NCBI GenBank assembly: GCA_039111635.1
Contig: JBCAQO010000004.1
Span: forward strand, 682,001 to 746,000
Reading direction: 5' to 3'
Source: Heterobasidion occidentale
Taxonomy: Eukaryota > Basidiomycota > Agaricomycetes > Russulales > Bondarzewiaceae
DNA length: 64,000 bases
This document shows, piece by piece, positions 46,178 to 57,630 of this stretch (the first letter of the stretch is position 1; the number at the start of each line of letters is the position of its first letter). The notes beneath the pieces were generated by a model. It searched no databases. It was given only the letters and a program-made list of their open reading frames with translations, and had not been told where the DNA came from. The translations under genes and the position numbers were made by a program.

Positions 46178-47130
46178 CTAGCAGATCGGGTGTTGACTTG
46201 ACAGCGGGGAAAATGGGGGAGGGGTCTGAGATGCAGAGAAGTGAGAGGTGCAAGTATATAGGCTAATTACATCTCCGATGTGTTCGAAAGCTGTCCGGGA
46301 CAGTTCGATACTGCTGATGCCACAGAAAACGGCGCGACCCATGACTGGACCGATTGAAAATGGATGCTTATTTGATCCGAGTCCAACAGCGTGAAAAATA
46401 CCCCTGTCATCGAAACGGAGGTCGTTCAGCCCAAAAGGAATGTAAAAATGGAGACATTTGCCCTCGTCACAGAAGGATCGGCGAAAGCTGTCAAGTGGCT
46501 GGTCCTGTGTTCGCATCCGATTCTAGACGCCGTCGCAATTTACGCGCATTGCCAGAATTAGAATCAAAGCTACTGCCCTCACCGCCTGCGCTGCAAAGAA
46601 AGATCACAGTGCCGCGTCATGATTGTCCGCACAGCAAGTCATCGCCAAAGCTCCACTGAGCGAAAAAAATTCCAGTGACGTGACATCGAGCGACGACCGG
46701 GTCGTAGCGTGAGGAGAAAGATTGACGCCAGGAAGAAGACAGCGTCCACCGCTTGACGTTTTTCGCGACTAGGGAGTTGGGAGGGCGAAATGCGAGGTCG
46801 AAAATGTTAGGCCTCCGTGACGATTGCCGCTAGCTCGAGCACCACGACAGCTCACCTGTCGGTGCTCGAGTCAGTGTCAACTGTCAGCCACCACGTTACG
46901 ACGACGCTTTGATTAAGCTTCACGACAACCTTGAGCGTAAACCTGTAGGAGTGCGAGCATATGAATATGAGTACTGAAACATAGCGAAGAACTCGTTGGC
47001 ATGATCCGGAGGGGAGACAAATAAAAGGTTTCACAGATTTCAGTCTCAGATCCCGCGGCGCACGTTCGTCTGCTTCCGCAGATCCAACAATACAAGCCGT
47101 CTGATTCGCCAACCTCGAACCGCTATCGAC

Positions 47131-47499
47131 ACAAACACACACACAAGAAAAAACACATAAGGATCGGAAGATGTCCATGCAGCGCGACGCGCACACCGTC
47201 CCTCGGCGCCGTCGCCGTCGTCGACGCACACACGTAGTAGTAGCGATAGTAATAGTCGTAGCAGTACACTAAAAAGCCGTATACCCTAACCTAAATACAT
47301 AATCAACAACACCGCCGCTCAACCTCCCTGCCCTGCCCATCCACCCGAGCCTCCTCCCACGAACGCGCCCACGCACTGTACTATACTGTACGCTCACCAA
47401 ACAACGCGCGATATATCTACACAACAAGAAAGAATCGGAAGAGATCACTCACGGCGCCGCCAGCAGCCCGCCTACGCGCGCGCGCGCCGAGGGGCCGCT
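47131..47499. other. Intergenic spacer
   Basis: AC-rich and AT-rich simple sequence follows the duplication, before the 3' end of TVP38. No gene seen. Confidence 0.4.
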
Positions 47500-50400
47500 T
47501 CACTGCGGCCCCGTCGTGGTATAACTCGGCGGCGGTGGCGACGTCGCGTACTGCCGCGCGGAGTACGCCTGGCCCTGGGCGCTGTACGCGCCGAGCCCTG
47601 CCACATTCCCAGACGCCTGATGCAGCGGTCGATGCTGCTGCTGCTGTTGTTGTTGTTGTGGGTGCTGTTGCTGGGGGAACGGCGGCGTCGGCAGCGTAGC
47701 GGATGCAGATGCTGATACAGACTCGAGCGGGTACGCCGCGTACTGCGCCGTTGATGGGGTATAGGGCACCGACGCCGCGGGGGCAGCGTACGGCGCCGGC
47801 GCGAACTGCGCGACGGGCGACGAGGAGGTCATGTAGGGGGAGACGGAGACGGGGGCGGGCGCATACGCGGAGGACGCGTATGGCGCCGTCGCGGGTCCCG
47901 CAGCCGCGAACGGTTGTGGCGAAGCGTACGACGCGTACTGTGACTGGGGTTGAGACTGCGACTGCGCCAATCCAGGCGGCGACGTCGTCCTCGCGCGCGG
48001 GGCATATACCTGGGCCTGGGCCGAAGCCCCAGTCCCGGCCCTATCCGGCTCCCTCCGATGCCCAAACGTCACCGAGTCGTTGCTCATCTGCCTCACGGGG
48101 ATCCTCCCGTCTGCCCTCGGACTCGCCGGGTACTCCACGCCCACCTCCTCCACACCCGCGCCCGCACCGGACCGCTCGTACCTCCTCCCGTCCGCACCGA
48201 ACCCGCCGCCGCCCTCCGTCCTGAAAGTCGGAATGCGATCGGGCGCGGCTGCGCGCGGGTCGCCCGCGTATCCCACAGCGCGTCCATGCGCGTCCCACTG
48301 CTGGTGTTGCACCTGAGACTCGGGGTCTGCAGAAAAGGTCCGCGCGGAGGGTGCGTGCAACGGGATGTCGGACTCCGAGCCGCGTGGGTTGAAAGTCGTG
48401 CCGGAGGAGGCCGCAAAGGCCGAATTGCCGTAGATTTCGAGCTTGTTCTGCCTGCGGGTGAGGAAAGAAAGCGTTCATAAGAATCGAACAGCCAGGAATG
48501 CAGGGGGCAGAGAGCGCAGGGACGTACCGGGCCTTGCGCCGGTCATGAATGACCGCATGCCGGACCTTGCCCATCTGTCGGTAGATATACCACATAGCGA
48601 CGATAGTGATAATGAACGTGAGCGCGAGCACAACGTCACTGATGATCTTCTGCTCCGTCGTCTCAGCTAACCGCGGCAGCAAGTCGCAGAACGAAGTGAA
48701 AATTCGTCAATTCCATCGTGCGAATGCGAGGAGGAGAGAGAGAAAACGCACTGCCAGCGCCCTCGAGCAGCACACCGAGGTACACGGTGACGAACTGCTT
48801 CGGCAAGGAGAGGATAGCAGCAAGCGAGAACGTGATGATGCCCATGCCACACGTGGAGAAGATCGCGGTCGTGACTGCGAGCGGATCGATTTATTCCCGA
48901 CCATCCATACGTGTTTTTGCGATCGCCAAGATGCCAGAGCCACAGGTCAGACACGCATACAGACAACTCGAGATGGACACGCACAGTGTCCAGGGATGGC
49001 GCTCAGCCGCGCAATAAGCGCAATCTTGAAGCCGCCTTCGCGCACGACACGCGCGAGGCACGCGTACTGTATGTTCGTCTTCTCGAGCTTCTCGCCTCGC
49101 GCGCGGCAGCAGTACTTGAACGCGCTGCGTGGCGTCGATCGAGAGGGGAACATGCGGTACAGAACACGCGGAACCGAGGCGACAAGGCACGGAGAATCAA
49201 ACAAAGGGGGTTGATGAGCACAATGTGAAATTCGAGAGAGCGAGAAAACAATAAAGTGAAGTCCAATGAAGACAAGAAAAAAAAACACAAAAGTCAAGGC
49301 AGGGAGTGTGAAAAGCACGCACTAAAAGTTGCCTACTTCGCCGATGAAGGTGCCGGCCGCGACGATGGCGAAGCCAATCCAGAGGCCCCAAACGACGCCG
49401 CAGAGGATGGCGACAATTTCATGACCGAAGAGCTATGTGCGTACATGAAGTCAGACGTTGATTGTCATTAGGATCAAAGATGCTTTCGGGAACATCGAAA
49501 TAGGCAAACGGGTGAAGACAGTAGAAAAGGAGTCAGCACTCAGCAGTCATCAATCAACGGCCAATATCGAACATATAAAAGGCCGCAAGTGGAAGGTAGA
49601 GAAAGGCGGAAGCGATGTTGTTTGAGTACGATGTTCATCAAGGGCCAGATCGGATATGCGCATATGCTCGTATGGGGACATCGGTGATGGTGGCTGATGA
49701 ACACCAGAGATGCGGCTGTGCGCGTGGCTGTGCCACTGGAATACGGGCAGAGGACGAGGGACTCACGGGTGGGAATGAAATAACGAAGAGGATGGCGATG
49801 GGAATAGTCCATCCGGCGGGCAAACTATGTGCAAAGTCAGAAAAAAGGGGTAAATCGAGATCGGACGGTGAAGAGGGGCGAGTGAACATTGGGCAGGCGA
49901 GCAGATTCTTGTGGCTTGAAGGATGACGATAAACAGGCGAGACGGATGGATGAGGTGGTAGCGAGGATGGTGATGATGAAGACAGCCACCGCAAGGGGGG
50001 AAGAAGGCAGTCAAAAACGAAAGACCAAAAGACTCACTTGTGCATCCAGTTGGCAGCGGGCGTGAGCCAGTGTACGATTTGTTTATGATAGATGGTGATG
50101 AGGGCAGTGAGAACGCCGATGATAGTCAGACCGACGTAGTACCCTATAGCGCCCGGACGCAACACACAGTACGAACACAACACCGCCAGTCGCCAGTTCC
50201 AGATTGGTTCAATGCCACAAGAGGATATGAAAGGACGGGGACGCACATAGCCACTCCTTTCGAATCCAGAATCTCCAGCTCAAGAGCGTCTTCCAGTCGA
50301 GAAGGCTGTCGCGGGCGAGCTCTGCAGCCTCGCTCGGGGTTGGACTGGGCGTACGCGAAATCCTGCGCGGATCGAGGTCGCCCTCGCCCTTATCCTTGTT

Positions 50401-50556
50401 TCTATTTACACTGCCACCACTTAGGCCATTGTTGTAGTTGCTATTGACATCGACGGTGCTGGAAGAGTTGAGGGCGTATGTAGTGCCGTTACCGTTGGGA
50501 GGGTAGAGGTATCCGCTGGAGCTGGGGCCGCCATATGCCGGATATGGGGAGGACAT
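47500..50556 (-). CDS. TVP38: TVP38-like Golgi membrane protein (VTT/SNARE-associated domain)
   Basis: Eight exons join in frame to about 645 residues: 50556-50247, 50143-50038, 49824-49767, 49432-49323, 49124-48985, 48874-48752, 48666-48528 and 48451-47500. The VTT domain reads LPAGWTIPIAILFVISFPP, LFGHEIVAILCGVVWGLW, GTFIGEVGNFYAFKYCC, REGGFKIALIARLSAIPGHF, STCGMGIITFSLAAILSLPKQ (in two exons) and VTVYLGVLLE, then a last span (VVLALTFIITIVAMWYIYRQ). TVP38 sits in Tlg2/Golgi membranes; VTT proteins are related to TMEM41/DedA lipid scramblases. The first 100 residues are N/S/P-rich. The cytosolic tail of about 315 residues is disordered with a polyglutamine tract, longer than in yeast. Intact. 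Confidence 0.93.
47633..47673 (-). repeat. CAG/CAA microsatellite encoding polyglutamine
   Basis: Tandem CTG and TTG triplets on the plus strand encode the run of glutamines in the TVP38 tail on the minus strand. Its length may vary between strains. Confidence 0.85.
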
Positions 50557-51914
50557 GGTGGTCGTGAAGAGAGAGATGTAAGAGGGGTTGAAAGAGAGAG
50601 GTGAGGGAGACCCAGGGGGCTCCAGACGAGGGAGGGGAAGGAGAGCAAGGCGAAGTGTGGTCCTCTCGACGCAGTCCAATTCCTCCACAGGCGCCAACAC
50701 CGCCGCCACCCAGAACGGCTATTCGTTCCCACGCCTAGATCCTCGCCTCTGCATCGCCCCCTCCGATGAGTCAATTGTCTTGCTCTTCCCGTCGACGAAC
50801 ACTTACCCTCCGACGCTTTTCATAGATTTCTCCACGGCCTCTGTTCCCCGCTCTTTGCTGTGCTCTTTCTTCCTCCCATACTAATCTCGTCGATGCGCAG
50901 CAGCACGATATCTTCTCAGCACGTCTCCGACTCCTCGACCTCCTTCCCCACAAACCCATCTGCATCCGTCTCTTCGTCCAATCCTGTCAGCCGCACTCTG
51001 GATCCCATGGATATGCCCGTGGAAAACCGAGCTCTTCTGAGCGTGCTGTATCCGAGTCTTTGGTGCCCATAGGGACCGGAACGCCCCTCCCGCTGCTCTC
51101 GTACATGCTGCTTACCATACCAGGCGACCAAACTGCCAGTCCTGCCCCCTAGCTATGCGGCCACCTGCATCATCCATCAGCGCACCAGCGCTTCCACGTA
51201 CTGGCCAGTAGGGAGACGCAGAGTGCACGTAGCCACTGCGTAGCCATCGGGGTCTCGAGGGACACGTTCCACGACCATCACAGTCGCGCGTCCGCGCTTC
51301 CATTTCGTATCTTCTTTCGCTTTTGATTTTGTCGCGCGCTCGATGACTGAGGAACCGGAGCGACAAAAATAGATCCCACTACCTCGCGTTAATTATACGT
51401 CTGATTTGTGAGCGCGTTCGGGATCCAGCGCGGCCTGTGCTCATGCGCAACCTGAACTGCGTAATCGTGCTTGTGTTTGCGCATCTGGCGGTCCGAGGTG
51501 CTTCGTAGATCTTGACCTGCTCGCAGCGCGTGGCTATACCAGTCTTTTTCAACATCTCACGCCACGTACACACAATATGTCCAAAGTTCGCACGCAGCAT
51601 CAGATTTGTATCGGTAAGTATGGTTTCCACTCGTCCACCGCTTCACTTCATCACGACAGATGCATCGACTTACCTCTGAGCAGTACACCTCTCGAAAAAA
51701 AACACATCCTTGACCATCTGCTTGAGGTAGGCGCCGTGGCCGCCGTTGGCCATCTATTTATACCTCGGCTCCCTGTGTGCAGTAGGCAATCGGGTTGTGG
51801 TGGCGGCCGAGTCAGCACCACCAATTGAACTCGACCTGCGTCTAGCTTTTTGCTAGATGCGATTTATTCGTCTTCTCATTGATTAGCGCCTACGCAACGC
51901 AGCGCGCCGAACTC
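50557..51914. other. Intergenic, nothing recognised
   Basis: This lies between TVP38 and the TPR-CHAT gene, with short ORFs only and no domain seen. The first 100-200 bp should contain the TVP38 promoter and 5' leader. Confidence 0.4.
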
Positions 51915-54900
51915 CTACAACCCATAATGGACGAACGGCACCCAGCGCGCAAAATTTTCGTTGCTGTGGTCCTCACGAAGCTTCTTGACTGCAAGGTGGA
52001 GCGCTCGAGCGGCTTGCGTGGTGTCGGGAGCCGAGCCCTCTTGATGGCCCTGGAGGAGATGGCCGTAAAACGTATCTGCAATCCTGGGGCCGTCGTCATC
52101 AGCGATCGACCTGTCCCAACGTCAGATTAGCTCGAGGACACCGGACGAATCGAGAACGATGCATGCCACATGGTAGCCACCACTTCGCGGAACCCAGCGA
52201 ACATCATTGTCGCCGCGAGATGCATGGCTTCGTCGGGAATCTGCCCGTCCCCCGTACCCGTTTGACACGCACTGAGAAATGCTAGAGAGGCGTTTGGCAG
52301 AGACTGCGTCATGATCTTCGACACCTTCAAGGGACCATCATTGAGAAGAAGCATGCTCGACAGGGGATCGCCTGGGATTTGAACGCCGTGACATGCCAAG
52401 TGACAAATAGAAACGTGCGGAAGGTGGGAGAGGACAGCGTCAACGTCGGACGGCGGACAGTCTTTCGCGCCTAATTTGATGAGAGAAAAACTCGATGCAC
52501 GTCTCTCGATTTGACGCATTTCTTCGTGGGTTTTGGCTAAGGGGGCCTGACCCTCGGTTTCAGGCTGTATGGCGACCAGCATCTTGAAGGAATCCGCATT
52601 CGGAGGAGCTAGGGGAACAAGGAGCGAGCTCAGCGTGGGCGTGTAGGACGACACCATGTATTTTGACGTATCATCGGGAGCGCCTAACCTGGCATCGTAA
52701 ACTCCAGCAGCATGGATCGGGAGAAAAGCAAACGGCCCCGTTGGGCACCACCACACACGCGGAGGGGTTTCAGATTTCTGCATAGCATAGAAAGTTGAAT
52801 GCAGCGGTATGTTATGTCTGTTGCGATACAATCTCACCTCGAGCTTCAAACTGTGAATTACTGGTTGAACCAAGAACGTCCAAAGTGTTGCTAGAACATT
52901 GCGGAATATATCATCGGCGTTTTGAATCTTGTGAGTTCGTCGTCGTCCGGCTCTCCGATCCTGTGTCATGAGCACAGGATCGCGAGCGACTTGCACTTTC
53001 TTCACAAGATTTTCCAGAGGGGCCTGGATTTCCTCCGCAAATGAATAAAGCCTGCCAGTTGATGCACAGTGAATGGAATTGGCAAGAACTGCTATATCAT
53101 GGCTAGTCAGCTTAGTAGAAAGTCGAACATGCTCCACACCGGTGGACGTGATTATGAGTGCATCGCATGAAGACGTGGCGGAATTGACGAGGACGATGGG
53201 ACCGTGTGCAGCAGCCCTCTTCAACGATCGAAATTTCTTCGGACGCAAAAAGTCGTCAAAGCCTTCTAAGGCTCGAACTCGGTCCAACGTTGCCACCCAG
53301 TCATCACTGAGCTGGCGGAACTGTACTGCCTTGGTCTCTGTCGTCATCGCTCGTCGTACATCGTCGTGGGCCATCCGAGAAACCTCGGAGATTGAGCTCT
53401 GCTCGAGAGCGCGGGAGACGTCGCGCAGGTGGTGCGCAAGCTCTGGACAGGATTGCTGAAGGTCGTCAAATGATGTTCGAAGTTGCAGGGCATGTGTCCA
53501 GAAGATGGATCTGCCTCCTTCGAGTATCTCAACAGCCTGTTCGAATTGTCCTAAGCGAATAGCGCAAGCCGCAGCACGATTGGCAAGTGCAGTGGGCCCG
53601 AGGCGGTCGGCAAGTAGTCGATGGCGCGAATTTATGTCCGAAGCCAGCATCGCGACCTGAGGAAGGAGTTGAACGGCCGCCAGGTAGGCTTCCATAGCAG
53701 ATACGTGCTTGGCATTATCTGCGTACATCGCCCACACCTGAGCAGCATTCAAGCGATCTAGCAGGGGTCCTGGCTCCGACGTCATTGCAACGTGGAAGAA
53801 ATGCATCGCGATGTCCAGAAAGGACTTGTCGTCTAACTTTCTTGACTTCTGACAGAGATATGAAGCGAGTGTTGCCAGACAGAAGCATCGAGCAGGATGT
53901 GATACAGGCAAAAGCGCGAGGGCTTCCTGTTGAAGGACAATTGCTTCCTCGAGGTCATCCACTTGTCCACTCCGCTGGAACCGCGTTGAAAGCGCCATCG
54001 CGAAATTGCTCAACAAGCTCGGTCGATCGGGATGTGGAGTAGGGCGGAGAGAAATGGCTTCCTGGTGAAGCAAGATCGCCTCTTCGAGATCATCTGTCTG
54101 ATCTTTCCACGCGTATCGTGTCCAAAGTGCAACTGCGAGATTGCTCAACGAGCAAGAACGATAAGGGTGTGGTGCAGGGCGAATCGTCAGGGCTTCTCGA
54201 TGAAGCAAGATGGCCTCTTCGAGGTCACCCACCTGATCTTTCTGCTTGAATCGTATCGAAAGCATATTGGCGAGGTTATCCAACGAGATAGATCGATCAG
54301 AATGTAAGGCAGGGCGGAGCTTAAGGGCTTCCCGTAGAAGTAAAATAGCTTCGTCAAGATCATCCACCTGATGCTTATGCTTGAACCGGGTCGAAAGTGA
54401 AATTGCGAGGTTGGCCAACAGGCTCGAACGTATATCGGGATGTGGGGCTAGGGACAGCTGGAGGGCTTCCCGGTACAGCGATATCGCCTCTTCGAGATCG
54501 CCCACCTGACCTTTCTGATCAAATCGCGTTGAAAGCGCATCTGCAAGGTTGTTCAACGAGCTGAAATGCTCAGAGCGTTGCGTAGGGCGGAGAATGAGAG
54601 CCTCCCGTTGAAGCAAAATTGCCTCCTCGAGGTCATCTACTTGACCTTTCTGTCCAAATCGCATCAAAAGCGCGATTGCCAAATTGTCCAGCGAGCGATA
54701 TGAATCAGGATTTGGGGCAGGGCGCAGCAATAGGGACTCCCGGTGAAGCAAAATTGTCTCTTCAAGGTCATTCGTATGACCTACATGCTTGAATCGTGTC
54801 AGAAGTGCAATTGCGAGGTTGTTCAACAAGCTCGGACGGTCAGGATTTGGGGCAGGAAACAATATGAGGGCTTCCCGGTAAAGCAAGATCGCCTCTTCAA

Positions 54901-55561
54901 GATCTCCCACCAAGCTTTGCTGCTCGAATCGTTTAGAAAGCGCATCTGCAAGATTTACCAACGAGGGAGCACGACCAGGATGTGGAGGAAGTAGTGTGAT
55001 AGCTTGACGATAGAGAGAAATTGATTCTTTGAGGTCTTCCATACAATAGTTTCGTTCAAATCGTGTCGAAAGCGCATCCGCGAGGTTCTTTAACGAGTTG
55101 AAACGATGAGCAGGATGTCCATCAGCAACCAGCGCCAGGGCTTCCCGGCGGAGCAAAATCGCTCCATCAAGGTCATCTACGCGACCTTTTTGTTCAAATC
55201 GTGCCCAAAGTCCAGTTGCCAAGTTGTCGAGTATACCTAATCGATCGGGATGTGTGGCAGGTAAAATCCTCAATATCTCTTCGTTAAGCGTGATACAATC
55301 TTGGAGGTCGTTGAAGTCACGTCTGGTGTGCTCGAATCGAGTGCCAAGAACGCTTGCCAAGGTCCCTGAAAGCTTGCGTCGCAGGGGATGCTCCGCCGCC
55401 AGCATATTGAGAGCTTTATGTAAGAGTATGGCCGCGGTATCGAGGTCCGATGCGTGCCCTGATGATGAAAATTGCTTGAAGACGATCAAAGCCCGCTGAG
55501 CTAAACGCATTGCTAGTATATCCTCGATGCACACTCCCCCTTGTCGCACCTGGTGAGCCAC
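51915..55561 (-). CDS. TPR-CHAT protein (putative caspase-like protease)
   Basis: A long frame (55561-52127) begins MAHQVRQGG and carries about eleven tetratricopeptide-type repeats of 43-46 residues, each like SLxNLAxALxTRF...DLEEAILLHREAL (about 55300-53850). A linker follows, then a C-terminal CHAT domain starting WWCPTGPFAFLPIHAAG. The catalytic dyad is present: His in HLACHG (residue ~1058 of the open frame) and Cys in LSACQTGTG (~1099). A 60-bp in-frame intron probably lies at 52778-52837. A last intron (52111-52169, or a GC donor at 52166) joins an exon ending FARWVPFVHYGL at 51915. CHAT proteases are caspase/separase relatives; fungal TPR-CHAT proteins are suspected in self/non-self recognition and cell death, which is inference here. 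Confidence 0.9.
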
Positions 55562-56169
55562 TGATCAGTGGCGGATCGGGAGGGCCAATGCATCGATGTA
55601 GAAGAGAGTGATACTTGTTACATACCTGGTGCATCGTGGATTCCTTACTGTCAGTAGAGAGTCAGAAAGGGCGACGCGGAGAGGTGATTCTCAGGCGGAA
55701 TATTGGGGACGTTGAGGCAAGATGCGGCAGGGAAAAATAAGGGCACCGTCCGAGAACCTAGTACACGGAATGAGAGCTGTTACTGTTCGTGTCGCGAAGG
55801 GTCAGATGTGCACAGGCGGAAAAAAGGCAGCAATAAATACGGACTGTACGTATAACGCGAATCCGAGTCCTGATGACTCCAGAGCTTCGATGACTTGGCA
55901 GTGGGCGAAAACCAGACACCAGGTTCACGAGAATTTTCCGAGTGATGACAAAAAACTTTGAAGATCCTTGATGAGCGTAGGGAGTGAACATCGTTTGATG
56001 TCCAGCAGAGGCAGCAGTCTTCGGGGTCCCTCGTGAACGTGGCCACGGCGACCCCAGTTTCGTGCCATACTGTACTGGCGCGTTCTGTCAGTCAACACCT
56101 CCAACGTCTGAAGCTGCCGATCCACACCATTTACACTACAGTTTACATGTGTAGATTAAACATTGTAGC
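55562..56169. other. Intergenic
   Basis: About 600 bp between the TPR-CHAT start and the SDR stop. Short ORFs only. Confidence 0.4.
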
Positions 56170-57630
56170 CTACAACGGAGTGGACACATCTAGCACTTTC
56201 TCCATCCTCACCATATCGTCCACGGTTTCCACAATCGTCTCCTCCCATGTCTTGAACGTGTCCATCCCCAGCACCCTCCGCGCGCTGCCCCCGTCAAACA
56301 TAGCGTACTCTTGTGGGTCCCGCTCGCTTTCTCCTCCCGTCAGCACCGGAAACCGCGCCCCCAGCTCCGGCCGCGCCGCATGCAGGTGCGCGACGGCCTC
56401 GCGCCAGAGCCCGTACCCGCCCATCACGACCACGCGCTTCCTCTTCTCTCCCGGGCGCGCAGGCGGCGCGGAGAGCGCTAGGACGTGCGCGCACGCGGCG
56501 TCCGCGACGTGTGCGAAGCCCGGGTTGACGTTCTGCGCGTGCATGGGCCTGCCTGGCGGGCCCGCGATCAGCGCGTACACGAGCTGGTTCGTCCCGGACT
56601 TGAGCGAGCGGACCCACTGCCCACGCCCGTACGGGCCGTACAGCCAAGGCGGGAGGACTGCCGCGCGGCACATTTCGCGTGTGGATTTTTTTAATTCCAT
56701 TTGAATCCGTGAGTGGATGGCTTTAGTTTGCGCGATCGGACGGCGGGTCACGCACTGGATGTGGCGTCGATCTTGGGGTGCGCGTCCGCAAACGCCCAGA
56801 ACTCCTGCTCTGCGAGCTTTTTCGCGACCGCATAGACCTCGCGCGAGTCTACGCCCGGCTGCGTGGCGTGCTCGTACGTCAGGGGGCTCCAATCTGCGGG
56901 TCCCGACGGCGCGGATGAGCGAGGGCGGGCGGGGAGAGGGCAGAGACAGCAAGGCGGGGCGCGTGCGTACCGTCTTCGGTGAGCGTCTGTCTCGTCCACT
57001 TCGTGCGCGTGTCTAGCAGGTTGATCACGCTGCCCGTGAGGACGATCTTCTTGATGCCTGCGTCCGAGGCGTGCTGGAGGACGCGGCGGGTGCCGGAGAT
57101 GGTGCTCTGCGAGACCGATGGCATCGTATGTAGGACCTCATTGTGTATGCGGAGAAAATGATGGCATACCTGGAGGACGACCTCTGCACTGCCGGCGCCA
57201 CCCAAAGGCGTGCCGACGTGGATGAGCGCATCGATACCTGTCTCCTCATCGGCCCGGGTCGACGACAGCGATACCCAGGTCCTCCGCGGGACGCACCTTG
57301 AAACGCGCTCGTGAGGTCGGATGTTGCCAGGTCTTCCACGACGACGACCTCCAGATTATCCGCGTATTCAGAGGAGGCATACGCCTGGCGCACATGCTCC
57401 GCTTTTGCACTGCGTGCAGTCCTGGTGCACGGGCTACAGAAATGATCCCAAGAGGGAAAACGAGCACACGTACCCTCTGACACGGTAGTTGGCTTGGAGT
57501 AGCTGCTCTACGACATGAGACCCCACAAAGCCAGATGCGCCCGTGACCTACTCCTCAAACCACACATAAAGCCACCACTCTCGCACAGAGAACGAATTGA
57601 GTGCGCAGCACGTACCAGGACGAGTTCCAT
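56170..57630 (-). CDS. NAD(P)-dependent epimerase/reductase (extended SDR)
   Basis: Seven exons join in frame to 347 residues: 57630-57616 (only 15 nt, MELVL), 57547-57474, 57421-57297, 57237-57170, 57106-56971, 56893-56756 and 56657-56170. The Rossmann motif is VTGASGFVGSHV. Then come DALIHVGTPLGG, GTRRVLQHASDAGIKKIVLTGSV and the catalytic YxxxK in EVYAVAKKLAEQEFW, then LPPWLYGPYG. This is the layout of the GRE2/dihydroflavonol-reductase-like branch of extended short-chain dehydrogenases, which reduce carbonyls or epimerise sugars using NAD(P)H. The substrate cannot be told. No defect is seen. The 15-nt first exon is supported by GTACGT...TAG signals and by completing the first beta strand. 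Confidence 0.88.

Larger units (their letters stand above)
42001..47130. repeat. Tandem segmental duplication, two ~2.6-kb units
   Basis: Unit 1 is about 42001-44600 and unit 2 about 44605-47130. The same landmarks recur in the same order at an offset of about 2.58-2.61 kb, e.g. CTATTTGACTGAGGGTGG at 42215 and 44825, and ATTGACGCCAGG at 44145 and 46721. Each unit contains one minus-strand multi-pass membrane protein gene plus its upstream non-coding region. The copies have diverged by substitutions and small indels, so the duplication is not very recent. Confidence 0.9.

Noticed and set aside
47703..48480. Overlapping plus ORFs of 173 and 176 residues
   Set aside because: Antisense shadows of the TVP38 tail, R/P/T-rich as expected for an out-of-frame GC-rich sequence.
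53073..54994. Plus ORFs within the TPR-CHAT gene
   Set aside because: They recur with the TPR repeat period and are antisense shadows.
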